Assembly (NCBI GenBank): GCA_030268105.1 | Contig: BSDZ01000112.1 | Coordinates: forward strand, 186,001 to 250,000 | Source: Volvox africanus | Lineage: Eukaryota > Chlorophyta > Chlorophyceae > Chlamydomonadales > Volvocaceae | Reading direction: 5' to 3' | DNA: 64,000 nt | Shown here: positions 1 to 7,698 of the stretch, piece after piece | Layout of the letters: every line of letters begins with the position of its first letter | Numbering within the stretch: the stretch's first letter is position 1 | Made by a program: the position numbers and the translations under genes | The notes under the pieces: model-generated | The model's database searches: none | What the model saw: the letters and a program-made list of their open reading frames with translations, nothing else | What the model was told of the DNA's origin: nothing

Positions 1-1
1 T

Positions 2-1260
2 GACAGTATGTTCGTTGCTTTTGGATATCCAAAGTCTTTCGCTGACTTAAGGAAAGTGCTCGTCGCGGAGGAGGCTAAGAGGATGACCGACGTCAAATCT
101 GAGGTCAAGGAGTCAACGCCGGCACTGTTTGCTGGGCGTGAAAGAAAGTGCTATACTTGTGGCGAGGTTGGGCACATTGCTCACTTTTGCCCGAAGAAGA
201 ACCGTTCGTCGACGGGCGCCGGTACGTCGACCAGTGAGTCATCCGGTGGGTCACGTATTGCGAAGCAAAGGTCCGGTGTGAAGTGCACTTGGTGTGGAAG
301 GCCGGGTCACGTTGAGGAGAAGTGCTGGAAGAAGCGGGATGGTGTGGCCAAAGCCATTGAAACGGAGAGAACTGATGTAGTTGCACTCACATTGGTGTCA
401 CGAACATGTGAGTTTATCCCACATGTGACTGACCAGACTAAGAAGGTGATTGCTGAGTTAGAGTCTGGCGTGAAGTGCATCAGGTATCTCCCGTGGTGGA
501 TGGAGAAAGTTGCTGCGTTGAGTGCAGCGGTAAAGAAGGAGATCTCCGTTCCGGACCCTTTGTGGCTTGATTCTGGTAGTAAATACCACATTACCAGAAA
601 TAGGCTGGTCCTACATAATTTCCGCCCTTTGCCCTCGGGGTTAAAGATCAACATAGAGGTGGGAAACGGGTGTGTTTTGCCCGCTGAGGGGTATGGGGAT
701 GTAGACCCGACCCGTGCACCTGGAGTCACCATTGAGCATGTGTTTTATGTACCGGGTTTTAAGCACAACCTAGTGTCTGTATCCAGCCTGACAGATAAGG
801 GCATCAATGTGCTATTTAATCAATCGGAGGCTAGGATTACGCGTGGCAATATTTCCATTGTTGCTGCTCGCTGCACTACTGGGCTATATAAATTCATGTC
901 CAGTGCATCCCAAGTTGCCGCTGACTTCGCCTCCCTTGCTAAGTTCCCGGATGCCCCTACATTCCTGGCGTCTGAGGCCAAGTCGGCATCACTCTGGCAC
1001 CGACGGCTTGGACATTTGGGCCTCCCAAACATGAAGCGGTTGGTGCAAGAGGGGATGGTGAAAGGCTTAGAGGTTACTGATAAGGAATTAAGAGAGTTTG
1101 AGGGTCGGAGATGTGAGCCATGTATCTTAGGCAAGCATGCTCGTGATCCCTTCCCTGCGTCTGAGGGTAAGACACAGAAAGCTTTGCAACTGCTGCACTT
1201 GGATGTGTGTGGGCCTTTGCCCCTGTCTTCATGTGGTTACAAGTATTTCGTGGCCATGCT
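2..1260 (+). pseudogene. Copia 1 gag-protease-integrase, 5' part (interrupted)
   Basis: The open frame enters from the left edge. Two CCHC zinc knuckles, which bind RNA in gag, are visible at about residues 48-61 and 94-107 counted from the ATG at position 8. The protease motif DSG follows (WLDSGSKYHI, about residue 190). Next comes the GAG-pre-integrase HHCC region (LWHRRLGHLGL ... CEPCILGKHA) and the first acidic residue of the integrase core (LHLDVCGPLP). The frame is then cut by the SINE; the residues after about 1260 in this frame come from the SINE and end at 1417. Integrase resumes on the other side of the insert. Confidence 0.9.
1245..1260. repeat. SINE target-site duplication, left copy
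   Basis: These 16 bases (ATTTCGTGGCCATGCT) recur at 1686-1701 with one mismatch (G to A at the ninth base). They are integrase coding sequence duplicated on SINE insertion. One mismatch suggests some age. Confidence 0.88.
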
Positions 1261-1685
1261 ATCCGCCTCTCGAGGCCATTCCCTAAGGATCCGAGCTAGA
1301 GACTACAAAGTCTCCAGTTCGAATCTGGGTCAGGACAAAATGGCGTATGGGGAATGCAGCTTGGATTGCCCAAATCTACGGAGTTGGGTCCGAGTCCACA
1401 GAGGGTTAAATGCATAGCCCGTGAAGTGCGCCTCTGAGACCTGTGACTGGGCTGTTGGTGCGGGGCAGTTTGACACCCACCTAAATGCCAGTAGGTCCGT
1501 AGGGGCTGGCACATGGATAGGGGCCGAAGAGAGTAGGAAACTCTGCGTAACCAAAAAACAGGTGATCTCTAGTGGCCTCAGATGAAGACGCTGAGGTACG
1601 TGTGCCCACTCGGTTAAAATCCTGGGGATTTCCATAATACACGCCAGCCCGCAAGGGCAGAGTAACCATAATAATAATAATAATA
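1261..1685 (+). mobile_element. tRNA-related SINE inserted in Copia 1 integrase
   Basis: A 425-bp insert with no coding capacity sits between 16-bp direct duplications. Near its 5' end is an RNA polymerase III B-box-like sequence (AGTTCGAATCT, 1316-1326) inside a perfect T-arm-like stem (CCAG/CTGG around TTCGAAT). Its 3' end is an (ATA/TAA)n simple repeat (about 1667-1685) instead of poly(A), as is known for many SINEs. These features together (pol III box near the 5' end, simple-repeat tail, long target duplications) point to a SINE mobilised by a LINE. I did not find a second copy in the window. A degenerate A box is not obvious. Confidence 0.75.
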
Positions 1686-1701
1686 ATTTCGTGACCATGC
1701 T
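1686..1701. repeat. SINE target-site duplication, right copy
   Basis: Partner of 1245-1260. The integrase reading frame continues directly from this copy. Confidence 0.88.
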
Positions 1702-2365
1702 TGATGACTATACTGGAGCATCACTTGTGCAGCCCATTAAGGAAAAGTCAGATGTTGCTAACTTTATGGAGAGAGCAATCACCATGCTGCAGGTGCAAAG
1801 CAACGGCACATTGCAGTGTATCCGTACAGATGGTGGAGGTGAGTTTGTTAATCGCCAGGTTCAGTCGTACTGTGCTTCGAATGGTGTACGACACCAGTTG
1901 TCCGCGCCGTACACCCCCCAGCAGAACGGCAAGGCCGAGAGGCTCAACCGTACCTTGCTGGATAAGGTTAGGGCCATGTTGGCTGAGTCTGCTGTACTAA
2001 AGGAGTATTGGCATGAGGTGTTGATGGTCGCGAATTTTGTGCGCAATCGTTCACCAGTAGCGGGGAAGCCTAAAACCCCATATGAACTTTTAACTGGTGT
2101 GGCGCCAGATGTTTCGCTGCTGCGTGTGTTTGGCTGTGTTGCTTACGCGCATGTGCCTAAGGGCAAGTGTGACAAGCTAGATTCAAGGGCGCAGAAGGGC
2201 ACATTCCTTGGATATGAGGCCAACTCCAAGGCATACCGCATTCTGTTGGGAGACGGGCGTATCCAGATCACACGTGATGTTGTGTTCCTTGAGGATCAGT
2301 TTGCTTTTAGTAATCATGTTCGGCCAGAGTTGGAGGTGTTTAGCATCAGGGATGGTCCATCAGGT
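1686..2365 (+). pseudogene. Copia 1 integrase, 3' part
   Basis: This is the continuation of the integrase catalytic core after the SINE. It carries the second acidic residue in CIRTDGGGEF and the catalytic glutamate in QQNGKAERLNRT, followed by the conserved Copia integrase tail (RVFGCVAYAHVP, GTFLGYEANSKAYRI). The frame leaves coding register near 2365, where the downstream linker continues one frame over. Confidence 0.88.
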
Positions 2366-2369
2366 CCCT

Positions 2370-2560
2370 GTTGCTGGTGCCGCTGCGGGAAATGCAGGAC
2401 AGGCCGGCGGGGCTGGTGTGGTTGATGCAGGTGTCCCTGCTGCTACTCACGCTGCTGGTGCCCCCGCGGGAAATGCGGGTGTGGCCGGCGTGGGTGCTAC
2501 AGGTGGTGCTCCCGTCATACCTGCTGCTGGTGCCCCTGCGGGAGATGCGGGTGTGGCGGG
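2370..2560 (+). repeat. Tandem repeats in Copia 1 integrase-RT linker
   Basis: Three diverged units of about 40 bp (2370-2410, 2451-2490, 2524-2560) encode Ala/Gly-rich AGAPAGNAGVAG-like peptides. They lie in the frame shifted by one relative to the integrase and RT. An acidic stretch and a PPRPIRQRKPPGW motif follow (to about 2830), which is typical of the Copia linker before RT. Confidence 0.75.
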
Positions 2561-2791
2561 CATGGATGATGGTGAGGTCCCTCCTTTAATGGAGGATGAT
2601 GATGAAGGGGAGGAAGAAGATTATGGCATGTCAGAGACGGAAGGTGGTGGCGACGATGGCGACGATGCTGGTGGTGATGTAGCCAGCAGTTCTGGCTCAG
2701 AAACGGGACAGGGCTCTAGTGGACATACTGGGGAGTCTGGTAACCTGGATCCAACCCCACCTCGTCCAATTCGTCAGAGGAAGCCACCCGG

Positions 2792-4312
2792 ATGGCAGAA
2801 GGACTATGCCTGGAAGAGGCTCAGTCCCGTGTAGATTGGCCGCAGTGGAAGGCGGCAATGGATGAGGAAATGGCATCACTTCAAGAAAATCGCACGTGGG
2901 AGCTGGAGGAGATTCCCATGGGTGCGCGGAAGATTGGGCTAAAATGGGTTTTCAAGTTAAAGCGTGATGCTGATGGAAATGTTGAGCGCTATAAGGCTCG
3001 CCTGGTTGCAAAAGGATTTACTCAAAAGGAAGGAGTTGATTTTGGGGAGGTTTTCGCCCCTGTTGGGAAGTATGCCAGCTTTCGTGCTTTGCTGGCTGTT
3101 GTTGCAGATCGTGATCTTGAGCTTCATCAGCTTGACATCAAGACTGCGTTCTTGCACGGTGAGCTAAAAGAGGAAGTGTACACTGAGCAGCCGCCCGGTT
3201 ATAATTTAGGTGGTCCTAATGTAGTGTGCAAGTTACGTCGGGCTTTGTATGGCCTTCGCCAGGCCCCTCGTGCCTGGTATATTCATTTGCGCAAGGAGCT
3301 GGAGAGCATGGGTTTCAAGCCATCTCTGGCTGACCCTGGCTTATTTGTGAAGATTGAAAATGGTGAACCAGTCTACGTTCTTGTTTACGTTGACGATTTG
3401 CTGTTGGCGTGTAAGTCTCTGGCAGTAATTGGGCAAGTGAAGGCCCAGCTGTTACGTGCGTTTGCAATGCGAGATCTGGGGGAGACCCGGTTTTATCTGG
3501 GTTTTGAAATTGAGTGCGACTGGGCTGCCCGGACCATCTCAGTCACTCAAAGGCGGAACATCTTGGAGAAGTTTGGGATGAAGGGGTCAAACTCGCGTTC
3601 CACCCCTATGGACGCGAATTTGCGCCTAACGGCAGAAGGTGATCCACTTGACACATCCGTTCATCCGTACAGTGAGGTAGTTGGAAGCCTACTGTATTTG
3701 GCCGTCTGCTCACGGCCTGATATTTCTTTTGCGGTTGGTTCATTGGCAAGGTTCATGGCAAAGCCAACTATCAACCACTGGAACGCAGCAAAGGGTGTGC
3801 TGCGGTACTTGAAGGGAACACAGGCTCTAGGAATTAAGATTGGTGGTGGAGCCCATGTTCAGGGCTACTGTGATTCGGATCTGGCGGGAGCTGAGGGCCG
3901 CCGATCAACCACAGGCTTTGTATATTTACTAAACGGAGGAGCCATAGTTTGGTCGTCGAAGCTTCAGCCTACCGTGGCTACATCTACAGCGGAGGCCGAG
4001 TACATGGCGACTGCAGCATCTATTAAGGACGCACTGTGGCTGCGTCACTTGTTGCACGATTTGGGTGTTCCCGTGGGCGCTGTTCCAATGAAGTGTGATA
4101 GCACCGCATGCATTGCGATGCAAGAAAGCCCAATGTCCACGGCTCGCACAAAGCACCTGGACATCTGCCATCATTTTGCACGGGAGCGTATTGAGCGGGG
4201 TGAAATCCGCATGGTTCATAGCTCCACTGCGGAGCAGTTGGCGGATATGTTCACTAAATCCCTACCTAAGGGGAAGATTAAGTTTTGTGTTGCAGGGATG
4301 GGTCTGAGGTAG
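2792..4312 (+). pseudogene. Copia 1 reverse transcriptase-RNase H
   Basis: This open segment covers the whole RT (family RVT_2) and Copia RNase H. Visible landmarks are GLKWVFKLKRDADG, ARLVAKGFTQKEG, HQLDIKTAFLHGEL, LYGLRQAPRAW and the catalytic YVDDLLLA. In RNase H they are YCDSDLAG, STAEAEYMA and the terminal TKHLDICHHFARE / LADMFTKSLPKGK signature. The segment itself has no stop, but it is in a different frame from the preceding linker (shift near 2810), so the polyprotein is broken. The stop at 4310-4312 is the natural pol end. Confidence 0.93.
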
Positions 4313-4523
4313 CTTTCCCGATTGACACTACGTGGGAGGTAGATTCGTTTTACCACTCTAGATCCGCGTGGGAGTTTTTCAAAGGCTTCTATTTTTCTAT
4401 CTGTCACCAACGTTGCGCCTCGTCGTCGCAGTTGAGTTTTAATGCTGTCTTTGATTGAATTCACAGACGCAATTGTCATATCATATGCTTGCAGTGCGTA
4501 CGGGAAGTCTGCTCGCATGGGAG
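4313..4523 (+). other. Copia 1 pol-to-LTR spacer with polypurine tracts
   Basis: This is non-coding. The purine-rich word GTGGGAG or ATGGGAG occurs three times: near 4331, near 4368, and directly before the LTR at about 4517-4523. The last one is the likely plus-strand primer; the same word precedes the LTR of Copia 2. Confidence 0.6.
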
Positions 4524-4804
4524 TGTTGTGATATTCGGTCAGACTTCTTCATGTTCATTGGTTGAACGCATTGTCAGGAACGTACTGCGGCTGAATTTCA
4601 AATGCGAAGGGTCTTATGTACGATCCTTCACCAAGTCGCTATTTATTCCCCCAAGCTGACTTGCTTCTTTAGCTGTTTGTAACGATCTATTGCTTGCCCG
4701 GACTTTGGAGTGTCCTTGTGGCTGGAGGCATAGTGGCAGCTCGCTTGTCCAGCTTGTGCTGAACTGGACCTTTCTCAGCTGTTGCGACGACAGTTTTCAC
4801 AACA
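4524..4804 (+). repeat. 3' LTR of Copia 1
   Basis: A 281-bp segment starts TGTTGTGA and ends TCACAACA, a perfect 8-bp terminal inverted repeat. It directly follows a polypurine tract. It shares the word TTCGGTCAGACTT near its start with the LTR of Copia 2, so the two elements are related families. The 5' LTR is outside the window, so the target duplication cannot be checked. Confidence 0.85.
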
Positions 4805-4849
4805 CAGCCGCGCCGCAGAAACCATGGCATCTGGTGAAGGAGATGACAT

Positions 4850-5651
4850 AGCGCGAGTTGAATTTCGTGCGGGAGTCGCCCGTTACCAGCTTGAGGTGGG
4901 CCGTGGATAAGAGCACCTTGTCGCCCGCCGTGAAGGTATGATCCGCACGTCGTTTGTCAGCGTAGGCAGCCTGGCGGTGCTGTGCGGCCTTGACATGCAG
5001 CTTGACTTGGGAGAGCGAAATTTCGCGGTCGATCATGAACGATGTGACCGACGGGTTAGCAGGCTCCCAGCTGGGGTGCTTGGCTAGTGGCTGTAGCGGG
5101 GTGGTGGGCTCATAGCCCAGGACTAGCTTGAACGGGGTGAAGCTCGTCGAAGCTTGGACGTTCAAGTTGTAGGCGAACTCGAGTTGGGGCAGGAGTTCAC
5201 ACCAGTTGGTGTGGTTGGCATCCACGTAATGGTGGAGCATCTCCTCTAGGGTGCGATTGGCTCGCTCTGTCTGGCCGTCCGTCTGCGGGTGGTGTGCAGT
5301 GGACATGTCAAGGCTCTTGCCAGATAGCTTGAACAAGGTTTGCCAGAAGGTGCCTGTGAACTTGGGGTCACGGTCGGAGACGATGCTCTCTGCCTGACCG
5401 TAGAACAGGAACACCCAGTCGTAAGCGACCTCAGCTAGGCACTCGGCTGTGATGTTCGTGGAGACAGGGATGACGTGCATCATCTTGGAAAGCCGGCATA
5501 CAGAGACGGTGATGGCGTCGTCGCCACGGTACGATTTTGGCAGGTCCGTGATTAGGTCCAGGGAAATGGACTGCCAGGGCCGCTCGGGGATGGGCAGTGG
5601 TTGAGATTTGCCCAGGGGGCGGCCTTTTGCCTGTGCTTGCACCGTTGGCAC
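4850..5651 (-). pseudogene. Gypsy integrase core and C-terminal part
   Basis: This is the integrase catalytic domain (rve). The three acidic positions are visible: SLDLITDLP, SDRDPKFTG and QTDGQTERANRTLEE. It is followed by TPFKLVLGYEP and a GDKVLLSTAHLK segment typical of the Gypsy integrase tail. The reading frame is shifted from the upstream HHCC domain near 5600. After NSRYV (near 4850) the sequence no longer resembles a Gypsy tail, and it ends at the Copia 1 LTR. Confidence 0.9.
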
Positions 5652-6118
5652 GAGGGGCAGGTGGTGGTGTAGGTATCCACCGATCGGTCCATGTTCGGCC
5701 AGTAGTAGAATCTGCTGCGCCGGGCAAGGGTCTTCTCGCGGCCCAGGTGGCCTGTGATGGGGATGTCATGAGCCTCGTGCAGCAGCTTGGCGCGCAGGCC
5801 CGGGATGTCTGGGATGTACAGGTGAGCCCGCAGGGCACCACGCGGCTCGTAGTACAGCAAGCTCTTGTATAGCTTGAACGGGGGATCCTCTTTGGAGTTG
5901 TTGACGGCTTGCTCCTTGAGGCGAGTGTAAGTCTCATCCTGTGGACCATCTCTGCGGATGGTGGTGGCCAGGTCGATGGCAGCCTTGGCCACAGAGACCG
6001 TCATGGCGTGGACCCGCAGGTCCGGTCGTCGGCTGATGGCATCAGCCACGACGTTGGTCTTGCCCGGCTTGTGCTCAATGAGGTAGTTGAATTCTTCGAG
6101 CTCGGCAAGCCAGCACAC
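5552..6118 (-). pseudogene. Gypsy RNase H end and integrase zinc-binding domain
   Basis: It starts inside the RNase H tail (LAELEEFNYLIEHKPGKTNVVADAISRRPD). It continues to the integrase HHCC zinc-binding domain (H..GHLGREKTL ... YYWPNMDRSVDTYTTTCPSCQRCK). A frameshift separates it from the RT/RNase H segment upstream, and another from the integrase core downstream. Confidence 0.9.
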
Positions 6119-6129
6119 TTGGCGCCGGT

Positions 6130-6876
6130 TTAACAGGGGTTGCGTTTTGAACGCCGAGAGTGCCGAGTTATACCAGACACGAAGGCAGTGGACAACCGCG
6201 AGCAGTGTGCAGGGTAGTTGCGCTCCGCCGGGTAAAGCTTCAGGCTCTCATACGTGATCACTCGCTCGACACCGTCTTGGACTTGGGAAAGAACTCTGCC
6301 TGTGGTGTAGTCTGAGGCGTCGGGGGTGAGCGTGAAGGGCGCATTGGGGTCCGGGGGTGCCATGACAGGGGCCGAGGTTAGGGCGTCCTTAAGCACTTGG
6401 AAAGCTTGTTCACAGGACTTGTCCCACTTGGTGATGGCCCGTTTGTGGCCTTTGCCCGTGTGTCCGGCCAGGAGGTTGGTGAGGGGGTGTGCGATTTCCG
6501 CGAAGCCCTTCACCATGCGGCGGTAGTACTGCGCCAGTCCGAGGAAGGAGCGCAGGTCCGTGATGGTCTGCAGCGTAGGCCAGTCTTGGATTGCCTTGAC
6601 TTTGCGTGGGTCGGCGCTGATGCTGTCTTTGCTCACAATGTGGCCTAGGAAGTCAATCTTGGTAGTCCCAAAGGCGCACTTGGATGCCTTGGCGTTGAGC
6701 TGGTGTTCACGCAGCACCTTTAGCTCGGTCTGGAGATGATGGGCATGCTCATCTTCCGTCTTGGAGTAGATGAGGATATCAACAAGGTAGATGAGCACGA
6801 AGGTGTCCAGGTAGGGGCGGAAGATGTCCATCAGGCGCTGGAACGTGGCCGGTGCGTTGGTGAGACCGAAGGGCAT
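6130..6876 (-). pseudogene. Gypsy RT palm and RNase H, catalytic Asp lost
   Basis: This is the RT palm and thumb ([26 protein letters not shown] region, [19 protein letters not shown]). The RNase H start follows ([20 protein letters not shown]). The catalytic YxDD box reads YLVD (6778-6789): the first aspartate is replaced by valine, which would abolish polymerase activity in any RT of this family. The frame also shifts within RNase H near 6200-6250. Confidence 0.92.
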
Positions 6877-7182
6877 AACTGTGAACTCGAAGTGCCCATA
6901 GCGTGTGTTGATTGCCGTCTTGGGGATGTTCTATGCTGCTCGGATCTGGTGGTAACCAGACTGGAGGCCGATTTTGCTGAAATACGGCGGCGCCGTGTAG
7001 TCGATCCAGTAGTTCGTCGATGCAAGGCAGGGGGTAGGCGTTGCGGACGGTGGCCTTGTTGAGGGCCCGGTAGTCGATGCACATGCGCAGTCCGCCATCC
7101 TTCTCTTGGGCAAACAGTACCGGGGCACCGTACGGCGACACGCTAGGGTGAATCCAGCCCTTCTCCAGGAGCGAGATGATTT
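6779..7182 (-). pseudogene. Gypsy RT fingers, cut by Copia 2
   Basis: This is the RT N-terminal part ([47 protein letters not shown]). Its 5' edge is the 5-bp target duplication at 7178-7182. The upstream half of the same coding sequence lies at 11968-12582, and the residues on either side join in normal family spacing. The frame is lost near 6960, where the next RT residues run in other frames. Confidence 0.9.
7178..7182. repeat. Copia 2 target-site duplication, left
   Basis: GATTT, matched by 11968-11972. Five base pairs is the normal duplication length for Ty1/Copia integrases. The flanks join in frame as Gypsy RT. Confidence 0.85.
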
Positions 7183-7373
7183 TGTTGGAATTTGATCTGA
7201 CCGCGTGGGAGTGTTGGAATTTGGCTTTACGAGTTCGGTCAGACTTGCCTTTATGATGTTTTTGGTTAGAAGTCGTTTGTGTACGACTGACTATATCGGT
7301 CTCTTGTTCCTTGCCTTGAGAGCCTAGAATCTCTTGTAACATGTAAGCAACAATACTCACGCAAAGTCCTAAA
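7183..7373 (+). repeat. 5' LTR of Copia 2 with 29-bp outer extension
   Basis: Positions 7212-7373 (162 bp) match the 3' LTR at 11806-11967 almost base for base. Outside it lie 29 extra bases. The first 11 (TGTTGGAATTT, 7183-7193) repeat the LTR start. The next 18 (GATCTGACCGCGTGGGAG, 7194-7211) are identical to the pol end plus polypurine tract found before the 3' LTR (11788-11805). The target duplication lies directly outside the 29 bases, so they entered together with the element. Confidence 0.85.
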
Positions 7374-7390
7374 GGTTATGAGCCCCGGGC
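7374..7390 (+). promoter_or_regulatory. Primer binding site 1 (half-tRNA-iMet type)
   Basis: GGTTATGAGCCCC directly follows the LTR. Its complement, GGGGCTCATAACC, has the form of an initiator-Met anticodon loop (CTCATAA). Drosophila copia is known to be primed by the 5' half of tRNA-iMet at a similar sequence. The match after the first 13 bases is weaker than at site 2. Confidence 0.7.
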
Positions 7391-7403
7391 GCACATCCGT
7401 GGC

Positions 7404-7430
7404 TGGCCGAGAGGTCGTCGGTTCGGATCC
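7404..7430 (+). other. Pol III A-box and B-box words in Copia 2 leader
   Basis: TGGCCGAGAGG (7404-7414) fits the tRNA A box and GGTTCGGATCC (7420-7430) fits the B box. They are only 5 bp apart, against roughly 30-40 in a real tRNA, so this is no intact tRNA. It may be a collapsed tRNA-Ser/Leu-like copy caught in the leader, or chance. Confidence 0.4.
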
Positions 7431-7519
7431 CGCTGGCTTTTGACCAGGGCAGGGGGAGGCCGGGACAAGACAGTTATCGGGAGACCGTGAAGCTCGACGG
7501 AGTGTCGCTCACGGGGGGG

Positions 7520-7609
7520 TGTTGGAATGTGAGCAACACTCATATACGATAGAATGTCAGAGCAAGTAATACGGCCCACGAGGGGCCGGGCGCTTTGCTG
7601 ACTTCAACA
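7520..7609 (+). repeat. Second LTR-like remnant in Copia 2 leader
   Basis: This 90-bp stretch starts TGTTGGAATG, close to the LTR start, and ends CTTCAACA, giving LTR-like complementary termini. It is directly followed by a second primer-binding-site sequence. It looks like the ends of another LTR with its middle deleted. Confidence 0.55.
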
Positions 7610-7628
7610 GGTTATGAGCCCCGCGCAA
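7610..7628 (+). promoter_or_regulatory. Primer binding site 2 (half-tRNA-iMet type)
   Basis: This is a second GGTTATGAGCCCC, here continuing CGCGCAAC. It lies next to the 90-bp LTR-like remnant and nearer gag than site 1. Either site could prime; the longer GC-rich continuation fits an initiator-tRNA stem better. Confidence 0.65.
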
Positions 7629-7698
7629 CGGCGCGTCTAGGTGAATCCTGATTATCCAAAAAGTCGGCCGCACGAGGTGGTAGCGACGATAGGACAGG

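Larger units (their letters stand above)
1..4804 (+). mobile_element. Ty1/Copia retrotransposon 1, 5' end outside window
   Basis: This is the 3' part of a Copia-type LTR retrotransposon. In order it holds gag zinc knuckles, aspartic protease, GAG-pre-integrase and integrase, a repeat-rich linker, reverse transcriptase, RNase H, a non-coding spacer and the 3' LTR. The integrase-before-RT order identifies Ty1/Copia. The coding region is broken by a SINE insertion and by two compensating frameshifts (near 2365 and near 2810), so the copy is not autonomous. Its 5' LTR, primer binding site and gag start lie left of the window. The right edge is set by the LTR terminus TCACAACA, complementary to its start TGTTGTGA. 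Confidence 0.93.
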
